DNA of 64,000 nucleotides from Callipepla californica brunnescens. Its lineage: Eukaryota; Chordata; Aves; Galliformes; Odontophoridae. The position numbers and the translations under genes are program-made. Below, piece by piece: positions 49,741 through 59,314 of the stretch. Within the stretch, counting starts at the first letter, position 1, and each line of letters begins with the position of its first letter. The stretch is from assembly GCA_023055505.1 (NCBI GenBank), contig JALIRH010000098.1, forward strand, positions 1,302,001-1,366,000. Direction: 5' to 3'. The notes below the pieces were generated by a model that had not been told where the DNA came from, made no database searches, and saw only the letters and a list, made by a program, of their open reading frames with translations.

Positions 49741-50082
49741 GGCTGCTGGTTTCCCCCCGCTTCTTTTGTTGGAGTCCTCGCCCCTTCCATGGTTGCCCAC
49801 CAATGAGGACTGGCTGATCCCTCCCCCACATCGACGGCCCCGGACCCACAACCCCGACCCCAGCCCCATAACCCCGACCCCACATCTGCAGCCCCAGCCC
49901 CATAACAGAGCCTTCAGACCCCTAACTGAGCACCCGGACTTAGAACCGAGCATCGAGCCCCCATTAGCCCCAACCCCAGCCCCACATCCCCGTCCCTCAC
50001 CCAACTCCGCCCCACCCCACCCACACCCTATTCCCCCCTTCTCCCTCCGCCACCCCACTCCTCCCCCCCTCCCCTTTCCCAC
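49741..50082 (-). other. Non-repetitive GC-rich DNA downstream of SGF29 exon 1 (intron-like)
   Basis: C-rich on the plus strand, with CACAACCCCGACCCCAGCCC-like stretches. On the minus strand it follows a GTGGGAAAG splice donor at 50082 and would be the start of intron 1. It passes into the 12-bp minisatellite at 49741. No further exon is recognised. Confidence 0.5.
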
Positions 50083-50158
50083 CTGCGTGTGCGCGAGCAG
50101 CCGCTGTAGCTCCCCCAGGAGCTCCACGTTGCGCGACCTCCCGCCCCGCCAACGCCAT
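50083..50158 (-). pseudogene. SGF29: SGF29 (CCDC101) first coding exon, one-base frameshift
   Basis: The minus strand has GCC-ATGG start context at 50158, codons MALAGR, then in the next frame RSRNVELLGELQRLLAHTQ, then the donor CAG|GTGGGAAAG. The remembered human first coding exon is 25 codons (MALVSADSRIAELLTELHQL and on to KQTQ) ending at the same place. Here the exon is 76 bp, exactly 75 plus 1, and the two halves align without gaps if one base in the GGGGCGGG run is extra. That extra base disrupts the frame. A real frameshift and a sequencing error in a G-run are both possible. The encoded N-terminal helix normally belongs to the coiled-coil that ties SGF29 into the SAGA acetyltransferase module. 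It lies on the same strand as the terminal exon at 27.4 kb and upstream of it. Confidence 0.75.
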
Positions 50159-50278
50159 GGCCGAACAGCCCCACCCCCACTGCGCGCGGCTCTGGGAATA
50201 GCACTACGCGTGCGCCGGTCCCGGAAGCCGGAAACGGAAGTCCCCCCCCCCCGCAGATGAACGGAGCGGTGGAGTACT
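50159..50278 (-). promoter_or_regulatory. GC-rich promoter-like segment upstream of SGF29 exon 1
   Basis: Directly upstream of the exon on the minus strand. It contains an NRF1-like GCGTGCGCC (50208-50216) and ETS cores CCGGAAG (50221), CCGGAA (50228) and CGGAAG (50235), with many CpGs. These are typical of a TATA-less housekeeping promoter, and the layout could be bidirectional. Confidence 0.6.
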
Positions 50279-50481
50279 ATGGCGGCGGCGGTGGCGGCGC
50301 CGCGGAAACCGCGGAAACCGCGCGTTGGAGCGGCGGCGGCGGCGGCGGCTCCGTTGCCGTGGGAACCGCGGAAACTGCGGAAACTGCGGAAACCGCGCGT
50401 TGGAGCGGCGGCGGCGGCGGCGGCTCCGTTGCCGCGGAAACCGCACGTTGGAGCGGCGGCGGCGGCTGTACGGGAGGCACT
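50279..50481 (+). other. GC-rich tandem repeat with possible divergent first exon
   Basis: GCGCGTTGGAGCGGCGGCGG blocks repeat three times (near 50321, 50396 and 50444), separated by GGAAACCGCGGAAACTGCGG units. A plus-strand ATG at 50279 opens an Ala/Arg/Pro-rich frame (MAAAVAAPRKPRKPR) that reaches a GTGAGC donor-like site at 50482. This could be the first exon of a divergent transcript, but composition alone would produce it. I do not recognise the protein. Confidence 0.25.
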
Positions 50482-50600
50482 GTGAGCTTTGGGGGTGGGG
50501 CTGGGCAGGGGCAGCGGCAGCGGCAGCGGCAGCGGGGGAGGGGCGGGGCAGGATTCCGGGGCCGCGCGGCGCTCTCTTTTTTCCCCTAGCACTTGTAACA
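50482..50600. other. GC-rich flank of the island, right side
   Basis: Includes a GCAGCG hexamer run (about 50508-50534) and a T-rich CTCTCTTTTTTCCCC just before the minisatellite resumes at about 50600. No gene is seen. Confidence 0.5.
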
Positions 50601-53600
50601 TCTATGAGGAGGCTATGGGGAGGATATGAGGCAGCTATGGGGTGGCTATGGGGCTGCAGTAAGGCAGGTATGGGGCAGAAATGAGGCAGCCACGGGGCAG
50701 CAGTGGGGCAGCTATGGGGCAGCTATGGGACAGAAGTGGGGCAGCTCTAAGGGTAGCCATGGGGCAGTTATGGGGCAACAGTGGGGCAGGTATGGGGCGG
50801 CTATTAGGCAGCCATCAAGCAGCTATGAGGCAGTAGTGGGGCAGCTATGAGGAAGCAGTGATGGAGCTATGGAGTAGCAGTGAGGCAGCTATAAGGAGGC
50901 TATGGGAGGCTATGGGGCAGCTATGGTGCATCAGTGAGGAAGCTATGGGGCGGCTTTGGGGCAGCATTTTGGCAGCTATGGGGCAGCAGTGGGACAGCTA
51001 TGAGGAGGCTATGGGGAAGCTATGTGGCAGCAGAGAGCTAGCTATGGGGCAGCTATGAGGAGGCTAAGGGGAGGCTATGGGGCAGCTATAGAGCGCCTAT
51101 GTGGCAGTAGTTGGGCAGATATAAGGCAGCAGTGGGGCAGCTATGGGGCGGGAATTAGGCAGCCATGGGGCACGTATGGGGCAGCAGTGAGGTAGCTATG
51201 GGGCAGCTATGGGTCAGCTATGAGGAGGTTATGGGGAGGCAATGGAGCAGCAGTGGGGCAGATATGGGACGGTTATTAAGAGGCTATGTGGCAGCTATGG
51301 GGCATTAGTGGGGCAGCTATGGGGAAGTAGTGGGGCAGATATGGGGCAGCAGTGAGGCAGCTATGGGGCGACTATGGGAAAGCTATGGGGCAGCAGTGAG
51401 GAAGTAGGGAGGCAGCTATGAGAAGGCTGTGGGGAAGCTATGGGGCAGCTATGGGGCACCAGTGAGGCAGCTATGGGGCACCAGTGAGGCAGATATGGGG
51501 CACCAGTGAGGCAGCTATAGGGAGGCTACGGGGCAGCAGTGAGGGAGTAGAGAGTCAAATATGGGGCATTAGTGCGGCAGCTATGGGGCATTAGTGGGGC
51601 AGTTATGAGGAGGCTATGGGGAGGCTATGGAGCAGCTATGGGGCAGCTATAGGGCAGCAGGGAGGTAGCAATGGGGCAGCAGTGGAGCAGCTATGATGAG
51701 GCTATGGCGAGGCTCTGGGGCAGCTATGGTGCACCAGTGAGGCAGCTATTGGGTAGCTATGAAGAGGCTGTGGGGAAGCTATGGGGCAGATATGTGGCAA
51801 CGTTGAGGTAGCTATTGAGAAGCTATGGGGCAGCAGTGAGGCAGTAGTGGGTCAGCTATGGGGCATTAGTGCTGCAGCTATGGGGCCGCAGTGGGGCATC
51901 TAAGAGGAAGCTATAGGGAGGCTATGGGGCAGCTATGGGGCAGCAGTGAGCTAGCTATAGAACAGCTATGAGGAGGCTATGGGGCAGCTATGGAGCAGAT
52001 TTGAAACAGCTTTGGGGCGGCTATGGGGCAGTAGTTTGGCAGCTATGAGGCAGCAGTTGGGCAGCTATGGGGCAGTAGTGAGGCAGCTATGTGGCGGCTC
52101 AGGAGAGGCTATGGGGCAGCTATGGGGCATTAGTGGGGCAGCTATGGGGAAGTAGTGGGGCAGGTAAGGGGCAGAAGTGAGGCAGCTATGAGGTAGCTAT
52201 GAGGAGGCTATGGGGCAGTAGTGGGGAAGCAGTGAGGCAGCTATGGGGCAGCAGTTGGGCAGCTATGAGGAGGCTATGGGGAGGCTATGGGGCAGCAGTG
52301 AGGCAGTTTTGGGGCACCAGTGAGGCAGCTATGGGGAGGCTACGGGGCAGCAGTCGGGCAGCTATGGGGCGGATATGGAGCAGCAGTGGGGCAGATATGA
52401 GGTAGCTATGAGGAGGCTATGGGGCAGTAGTGGGGAAGCAGTGAGGCAGCTATGGGGCAGCAGTTGGGCAGCTATGAGGAGGCTATGGGGAGGCTATGGG
52501 GCTGCAGTGAGGCAGTTTTGGGGCACCAGTGAGGCAGCTATGGGGAGGCTACGGGGCAGCAGTCGGGCAGCTATGGGGCGGATATGGAGCAGCAGTGGGG
52601 CAGATATGAGGAGGCTATGAGGAGGCTATGGGGCAGCAGTGAGGCAGCTATGGGACAGGTATGAGGCACTTATCAAGCAGCTCTGGGGCAGCGGTGTGGC
52701 AGCTAAGAGGAGGCAATTGGGAGGCTATGGGGCAGCTATGAAGCAGCAGTGAGGCAGCTATGGGGCGTCTATGGGGCAGCAGTGGGGCAACTATGAGGAG
52801 ACTATGGGGAGGCTATGGGGCAGCTATTGGGCAGCAGTGAGGCAGCAATGAGGCAGCTATGAGGAGGCTATGGGAAGCCGATGAGGCAGCTATAGAGCGG
52901 CTATGGGGCAGTAGTGGGGCAGCTATTGGGCAGCTATTGGGAAGCAGTGGCAAGGCTATCGGGCGGCTATTAGGCAGCCATTGGGCACCATGGGGCAGCA
53001 GTGAGGCAGCTATGGGACGGCTATGGGGAGGCTATGGGGCAGGTATGGGGCAGCAGTGGGGCAGCTATGGAGCAGATATCGAGAGGTTATGAGGCAGCTA
53101 TGGGGTGGCGATGAGGCAGACATAGGGAAGCTATGGTGGAGCAGGGAGGCAGCTATGGGGTGGCTATGGGGCAGCAGTGAGACAGCTATGGGGCAAGTAT
53201 GGGGAGGCTATGGGGCAGTAATGGGGCAGCTATGGGGCGGCTATGAGGCAGCCATGGGGTACGTCTGGGGCACCAGTGAGGCAGCTATGGGGAGGCTATG
53301 GGGCAGCCATGGGGTACGTCTGGGGCACCAGTGAGGCAGCTAGGGGCAGCAGTGAGGCAGCTATGGGGAGGCTATGGGGCAGCAGTGAGGCAGTAGTGGG
53401 TCAGCTATGGGGCATAAGTGCTGCAGCTATGGGGCTGCAGTGGGGCAGCTAAGAGGAAGCTATGGGGAGGCTATGGGGCAGAAGTGGGGCAGCTATGGGG
53501 TAGCCATGGGGCAGCCATCAAACGGCTATGGGGCAGCAGTGGGGCAGCTAAGAGGAGGCTATGGACCAGCTATGGGGTGGCTACAAGGCAGCCATGGGGC

Positions 53601-54887
53601 AACTATGGGGAAGCAGTGAGAGAGCTATGAGGAGGCTATGGGTAGGCTATAGGGCAGGTATTGGACAGCTATGAGGCAGCCATGGTGCAGCTATGGGGCA
53701 GCAGTGGGGCAGCAATGGGGCGGCTATTAGGCAGCCATGGGGTGGCAATGGGACACCAGTGAGACATCTATGGGGTGGATATGTAGCAGCAGTGGGGCAG
53801 GTATGGGGCAGTAGTGGGGTAGCTATGAGGAGGCTACGGGGCAACTATGGGGCAGCAGAGAGGCAGCGATGGGACAGGTATGAGGAGGCTATGGGGAGAC
53901 TACGGGGCAGCTATGAAGCTGCAGTGAGGCAGCTATGGGGCGGCTATGGGGAGGCTATGGGGCAGCTATGGAAAAGCTATGAGGCAACCATGGGGCTGCA
54001 GTTGGGCAGCTCTGGGGCCGCATTGAGGAAGCTATGGGGCAGCTCCGAGGAGCCTATGCAGCAGCTATGGAGCGGCTATGAGGCAGCTATGGGGCAGGTA
54101 TGAGGCAGCCATGGGGCGGCTGTGGGGCAGCAGTGAGGCAGCTATGAAGAGGCTATGGGGAGGCTATGGGGCAGCAGTGGGGCAGCTACGGGGCGGCTAT
54201 GAGGCAGCCATTGGGCATCTAAGGGGCAGCAGTGGGGCAGCTATAAAGAGGCTATGGGGAGGCTATGGGGCAGCTATGGTGCATCAGTGAGGAAGCTATG
54301 GGGCGTCAATGGGGCAGCAGTTTGACAGCTATGAGGCAGCCACGGGGCAGCTATGGGGCAGCAGTGGGACAGCTATGAGGAGGCTATAGGGCAGCTATGG
54401 GGCAGCTCTGAGGAGGCTATGGGGAGGCTATGGAGCAGCTATGGGGCAGCAGTGAGGAAGCTATGGGGTGGCTATGGGGCGGCTATGAGGCAGCTATGGG
54501 GTAGCAGTGAGACAGCTATGAGGAGGCTACGGGGAGGCTATAGGGCAGTTATGGGGCGGGTATTAGACAGCCATGGGGCGGCTATGGGGCAGCAGGGAGG
54601 TAGCAATGGGGCAGCAGTGGGGCAGCTATGAGGAGGCTATGGCGAGGCTCTGGGGCAGCTATGGTGCACCAGTGAGGCAGCTATTGGGTAGCTATGAGGA
54701 GGCTGTGGGGAGGCTATGGGGCAGATATGCGGCAACGGTGAGGCAGCTATTGGGAAGCTATGGGGCAGCAGTGAGGCAGTAGTGGGTCAGTGATGGGGCA
54801 GCAGTGAGGCAGCTATGGGGCTGCAGTGGGGCATCTAAGAGGAAGCTATGGCGGGGCTATGGGGCAGCTATGGGGCAGCAATCGGGC
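50601..54887 (+). repeat. 12-bp G-rich minisatellite, right block
   Basis: Same family and orientation as 45691-49740. A segment of about 175-180 bp is duplicated nearly exactly (52199 and 52399 copies). The array ends at about 54887, abutting the truncated end of the ERVL. Confidence 0.95.
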
Positions 54888-55024
54888 TTTCCCACAAAGC
54901 GACACAATCCATCTGTGAACAGGGCGTATCTCTTTTCATCTTCTGTTAGTTCATTATATGGTGAGGCTTCTTTAGCACGTGACACCTCCTCTGCTGGTGT
55001 TGTTCCAAACTTTTTACCTTCAGG
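54888..55024 (-). pseudogene. pol: ERVL RNase H start, truncated by the minisatellite
   Basis: Continues pol on the minus strand after a TAG stop at about 55025. It reads through EDEKRYALFTDGLCRFVG, an RNase H-like opening with its first acidic residue, and then ends in the 12-bp repeat. Integrase, any env and the 3' LTR are therefore missing. Confidence 0.7.
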
Positions 55025-55454
55025 CTAGTCCATGATCACCTCCAGGATTCCTGAACGGTTGGGGTTCCCCATCCGAGCTCGCTGTGTAATCAGCGCAATC
55101 CACTTACTCCAAGTGGCATCAGTAGCATGATGGGTAGAGGGAACTGTTCCTTTAAACATCCAGTTCAGTACTGGCAGTCGAGGTGCCAGAAGGAGCTGCG
55201 TTTCAGTACCGATTACTTCAGAAGCAGCTCGAACCCCCTGATATGCGGCTAAGATCTCCTTCTCAGTTGGAGTGTAGCGCTCCTCAGACCCCCTCGACTC
55301 CAGAAACCAAGGGGTCGGCCTCGGGTCTCTCCAGAAGCTCTTTGCCACAAACTCCAAGTGGGACCTTCCTTTCCAGCAGCAGTGTAGAGGATGTTCTTTA
55401 CATCCTGTCCCGTCCGCACTGGCCCCAGGGCCACGGCACGGGCTATCTCCTGCT
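55025..55454 (-). pseudogene. pol: ERVL pol connection region, frameshifted
   Basis: Two overlapping minus-strand frames (55249-55572 and 55025-55357) carry pol sequence between RT and RNase H, including WGPEQQQAFEQMKQEI and YTPTEKEILAAYQGV. At least one frameshift near 55300 separates them, and another separates them from the RT frame. They follow the RT frame directly. Confidence 0.75.
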
Positions 55455-56408
55455 TCATTTGCTCAAAAGCCTGCTGCTGCTCAGGGCCCCACACAAAATC
55501 ATTCTTCTTCCAGAGGTCACCTGATAAAGGGGGCTCACAATGAGGCTGTAGTTTGGAACATGCAGTCTCCAAAATCCCACTACACCCAGAAAAGTTTGGC
55601 TCTCTGTCTTACTGGTGGGTGGAGACATGGCAGTAATTTTGTCAATCCCATCTGTTGGGATGTGACGATGTCCATCTTGCCACTTTATGCCTAGGAACTG
55701 AATTTCTTGTGCAGGTCCTTTCACTTTGCTTCGCTTAATAGCGAAGCCAGCTCGCAGGAGGATCTGTATTATTGTCTCTCCTTTCTTAAAAACTTCCTCT
55801 GCTGTATTGCCCCATACAGCAATATCATCGATGTACTGCAGATGCTCAGGAGCAGCACCCTGTTCCAATGCAGTTTGGATCAACCCATGGCAAATGGTTG
55901 GGCTGTGCTTCCACCCCTGGGGCAAACGGTTCCAGGTGTACTGAACGCCTCTCCAGGTGAAGGCAAACTGTGGCCTGCATTCTGTGGCCAAGGGAATTGA
56001 AAAGAAGGCGTTAGCAATGTCAATGGTGGCATACCACTTGGCTGCTTTTGACTCCAGTTCATACTGGAGTTGAAGCATGTCTGGCACAGCAGCACTCAGT
56101 GGAGGTGTGACTTCGTTCAGGCCACGGTAATCTACCGTCAACCTCCATTCTCTGTTGGCTTTACGCACTGGCCATATGGGGCTGTTAAACGGGGAGTGAG
56201 TTTTGCTGATCACTCCCTGGCTCTCTAGCTGACGAATCAGATGATGAATGGGGAGCAAGGAATCCCTGTTGGTGCGGTACTGCCGTCTGTGCACCGTTTT
56301 TGTAGCAATTGGTACCTGTTGCTCCTCCACTTGTAGCAACCCCACAACAGATGGATCTTCTGACAGGCCAGGTAAAACAGATAGTTGCTTAATGCTATCT
56401 GTGTCCAC
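55455..56408 (-). pseudogene. pol: ERVL reverse transcriptase (317-codon open frame)
   Basis: The best preserved part of the element. In order it shows the pol N-terminal SQGVISKTHSPFNSPIWPV, the WRLTVDYRGLNEVTPP fingers motif, ATIDIANAFFSIPL with the first catalytic aspartate, LPQGWKHSPTICHGL, and the YIDD catalytic motif at 55823-55834. These are hallmarks of class III (ERVL, spuma-related) reverse transcriptases. The C-terminal residues diverge where the frame is lost near 55460. The open frame with catalytic residues suggests a fairly young insertion, but the flanking pol parts are broken. Confidence 0.9.
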
Positions 56409-56866
56409 AGTAGCTATTCCAAAAGCCCATCGCTACCCCTTGGGATCCTTAAAGTGCCCCCTTCTGAGATAGTCTATACCAAGTATGCGTGGGGCCCCTG
56501 TCCAATCACTATAAGATGCTTCTGCCAGTCTTTACCCGTGAGGCTTATTTCTGCCTCCAGCACAGACAATTCCTGAAAGCCGCCAGTCACTCCAGAGAGA
56601 TGAATCAATTCTGCCCCTTTATAACTTGAAGGCGTTAGAGTACATTGTGCACCAGTATCCACCAGTGCCTCCTATTTCTGTGGGTTTGATGTGCCAGGCC
56701 ACCGAATCCACACAGTCCAATACACTCTATTATCCCTCTCCCTCCTCTGGCTGAGGGCAGGGCCCCTCTATTCATTACCTGTAGTGACGGGAACAACTTC
56801 GCTGGTAGTTGGTCTGTGTTGTAATTCTCTCACCCGTACTCGCAGTGCAGGGGTGGGTTTTTGATG
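56409..56866 (-). pseudogene. pro: ERVL protease region, interrupted
   Basis: The minus strand carries VDTGAQCTL (about 56640-56665), the active-site signature of a retroviral aspartic protease, followed by GVTGGFQELSVLEAEI. In-frame stops lie just before the active site and upstream near 56770. A frameshift near 56475 separates the protease from RT. It sits between gag and RT, as expected for the family. Confidence 0.8.
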
Positions 56867-57976
56867 TCATTCCTTCATATCTTCTCCATTTGCACGTAAG
56901 TAACTCCACAAAGCCGCACGCGACATGAAGTTAGTGAAGTTAGTGCTGTCATTTGCTCGAGCAGGATGGCGTTTGCTTCTGATAGCTGCAACCGATTCAA
57001 CCCTATCAATCAGTTGGGATAATTTTCCCAGTATATCTTCCATTTGTCCTTCTAACTTTGATATGGCTGAAATGGACGCGTATGGCGGCGGAAATTTTTG
57101 TTTGAAGTTTTGAAGTGTAAGAATTAGTTCAAAAACTGGGGGTTTTCTGTCTTGGTCCTCATATCTGTTGAACGTTGTCACTAGTGTACCGGCGTACCTT
57201 TCTGGTGCTGACTTTGAAAGCTTCTGACATATTTCGGGTGTACTCCTTACTTTCTCCGGATCATGGTCCCGATCGTCAGGATCAAAGGTGGGATCATACA
57301 GCATTTCCGCCACAGCTGTTTCTCTCAAATACTGGATGCCTTCCTCAATAGTTTTCCACCTTTTCACTTTAGGTGCCAGGTCACTCTTGTAGGGATATCT
57401 TTCCCTCACAGCTACTAGCATTCGTTGCCAGAGGCTGGCGATTCCATCCATATACCTGCTGATTCCTCTGTCGACAGCCGGATCTCGGGCAATGTTTCCT
57501 AGTTGGCGAGCTTCGTTACTATCAAGGGACACACTGTTGGCCCGGTTGTCCCAACACCGAAGCAACCAAGTGACAATACTCTCATCTGGACGTCGAATAA
57601 ACTCCTTTCTTGAGCCTTGGATCTCAGACATTTTCATGGGCCAACGAAACGTCGTAACTTTAACTTTCTCTTCACCTTCATCATCACTTTCTTCTCCATG
57701 TCTCTCACTTTTCTTTGTTGCCTTTCTCGATGGTGATGGGGTTGTGGCCACCCCCTCACCTATATCTTCCTCTTCTTTCGGCACCTCTTCTTTGCGTTCT
57801 AGGCGCGAGGACACACGTTTCCATTTCTTGCCTTCCACAGGGGCAACTGACTTTGATACTGGTGCTTCCTTTGGCTGGTCAGGTGTGAGCGGGAGGTTTT
57901 CCTCTTTGGTTTGGGCCTCAGTTTGGACACTCTCTCTCTTCATAATAGTATATAAACCTCGGTAAGCATAGGCCAA
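56867..57976 (-). pseudogene. gag: ERVL gag (369-codon open frame)
   Basis: Gag forms the particle. The N-terminal third is highly charged and disordered-looking (lysine/glutamate-rich, residues about 10-115). A capsid-like helical part follows (about 120-290, containing DESIVTWLLRCWDNRAN). I see no CCHC zinc knuckle, in line with ERVL and spuma-like Gag proteins as a class. The first ATG of this frame may not be the original start, because Gag-like sequence continues 5' in another frame (about 57962-58105). Order on the minus strand is membrane frame, gag, protease, RT. Confidence 0.75.
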
Positions 57977-58107
57977 GCCCCAAATAAGTGTTCCACCTCA
58001 GATCTTTCTGAGCCGCAGCACCCTTTACTCAGATACAGGCCTAGCTCCTCAGGATCCTGCAATTGTTCAGGAGAAAAATCCCATGACACCGGGTGTCCCC
58101 ATCCTTC

Positions 58108-58524
58108 TCATTTCTTTCCTAAAACTCTCCACTCTCCCTGCCATTCAACATTCTCTGTTTCTGGGAGAAGCTTCCTGCACATGATGTAAAGTGCTACTAC
58201 ATGCAGGAGGACTAATATCCCAATTATTAACACCATCCCTAAGCTGTGATCTTGAAAATTCATAAAAAACTGAGAGGGGAACCTGGATACCCATTCAAAC
58301 ATCACATGGTTCGTTAACATGTTATCCTTTGTTCCATTAGCTGGGGTGCCCTGGGATCTGGCAGGTTCCTCTATCATTGCTTTTAATTTATCATACAGGG
58401 ACCAGACCCAATGGAACAGAATGGCAAACTTAACCAAGTTCCAGTACGTTTTGAGCATTAAGAGGGAAAAAGCGGTGAAGTACAATCCCTGTAAGGGCAG
58501 TTTTAACAGAAACAGAAAAGACAT
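58108..58524 (-). CDS. Membrane-protein frame (138 aa) between PBS and gag of the ERVL
   Basis: Not a family I recognise. Residues about 3-41 are strongly hydrophobic with aromatic residues, probably one or two membrane passes. Residues 95-116 (LGMVLIIGILVLLHVVALYI) form a clear transmembrane helix followed by RK. Between them lies a loop with one N-glycosylation sequon (N63-G-T). After the TGA stop at 58108 the same frame stays open for roughly 45 codons up to the gag region, so the frame may once have joined Gag. It could be an accessory protein, a displaced envelope-like segment, or an N-terminal extension of Gag. The frame is intact in this copy. Function unknown. Confidence 0.5.
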   Translation of the reverse strand: MSFLFLLKLPLQGLYFTAFSLLMLKTYWNLVKFAILFHWVWSLYDKLKAMIEEPARSQGTPANGTKDNMLTNHVMFEWVSRFPSQFFMNFQDHSLGMVLIIGILVLLHVVALYIMCRKLLPETENVEWQGEWRVLGKK

Positions 58525-58733
58525 CTTTTTATTATTTTTTTTTTTTTTCTTGTACTAAAACAATCTGGCAGTACCCAAAAGAAGTTTACAGATATCCCAA
58601 AACAACTGACAGTACGCCCGGACTTCAAGGTCGTGTTTTGCTGTACAGCACTTGCAGTACAGATAAGCTTGTTAACAACAGACAGAGATGTACTCTAAAA
58701 GTTTGTCTCTGCCTGGCTAAGGCAGCTGGTTGT

Positions 58734-58751
58734 GCCCCACGTTGGGCGCCA
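58734..58751 (-). other. Retroviral primer-binding site, tRNA-Lys1,2 type
   Basis: On the minus strand this reads TGGCGCCCAACGTGGGGC, the 18-nt site complementary to the 3' end of tRNA-Lys1,2 as known from other retroviruses. It lies four bases after the LTR end, which fixes the orientation and the 5' LTR. Confidence 0.9.
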
Positions 58752-58755
58752 AAAA

Positions 58756-59314
58756 TGTCAGGGGTTTGTGAGCCGGTTCAGCCCGGCCCTGCGACAACCG
58801 AGGAAGGAGACCCACAGGCCCACACCCCGGACAAGGGGAAGGGGAAAAGGGAAAAAGGGAGATAAGCCCCAAAACAAAACAGCGGCAATGATCTGAGGGG
58901 GAAAAGCTAATTTACTAAATAAGACATCAGGAAGTAAATAACACAGTATAATGCAATACAATTTGGAATTAAGCCCAATGAATCAAACAAAACGAGTAAG
59001 ACAGAGAGAGAGAGAGAGAGAGAGAGTGCCTGATAAACCGAAGGCCTTACGCTAACGCTGAAGGCGGACGGCAGCGAGCACCCACTCCTAAGTGATCCTA
59101 GAGGAAAGAGAGAATGTCCCGTGACCGCAGAGAGTTTTTATCTGTTCCCTCTGAGCGGAAAACACGTGAAAAAATACAAAGCATTGCCAAGTCCTCTGGG
59201 GAATGTAGTTTTCTCCCTGACTCCCAATGCACCACATGATGCCATGATGTGGAATACCAGTACCATGATGTGGAATACCAGTGGAAAATCATAAAACCTT
59301 CCTTACGGAAGACA
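58756..59314 (-). mobile_element. 5' LTR of the ERVL (559 bp)
   Basis: Minus-strand ends are TGTCTTCC (59314) and CCTGACA (58756), followed by a 4-nt spacer and the primer-binding site. It closely resembles the solo LTR at 28656-29229. A (GA)n microsatellite at about 58999-59026 is an addition not found in the solo copy. A TATA-like AGATAAAAAC lies at about 59135-59144 on the minus strand. The outer end sits in CR1 sequence, so the element inserted into a CR1 copy. Confidence 0.85.

Noticed and set aside
49603..50601. 332-codon minus-strand frame across the whole 50-kb island
   Set aside because: Most of it is GC-rich composition and intron-like DNA. Only the short segment at 50083-50145 resembles a known protein (SGF29).
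45691..54887. Numerous MGQLWGSYGAA-type frames
   Set aside because: A 12-bp repeat keeps all three plus-strand frames open; units vary freely with no sign of coding constraint.
45691..54887. Strong canonical G-quadruplex array
   Set aside because: GGGG runs are spaced by 8 nt, slightly longer than the usual loop limit. Some G4 formation is possible, but the sequence alone does not support a specific claim.
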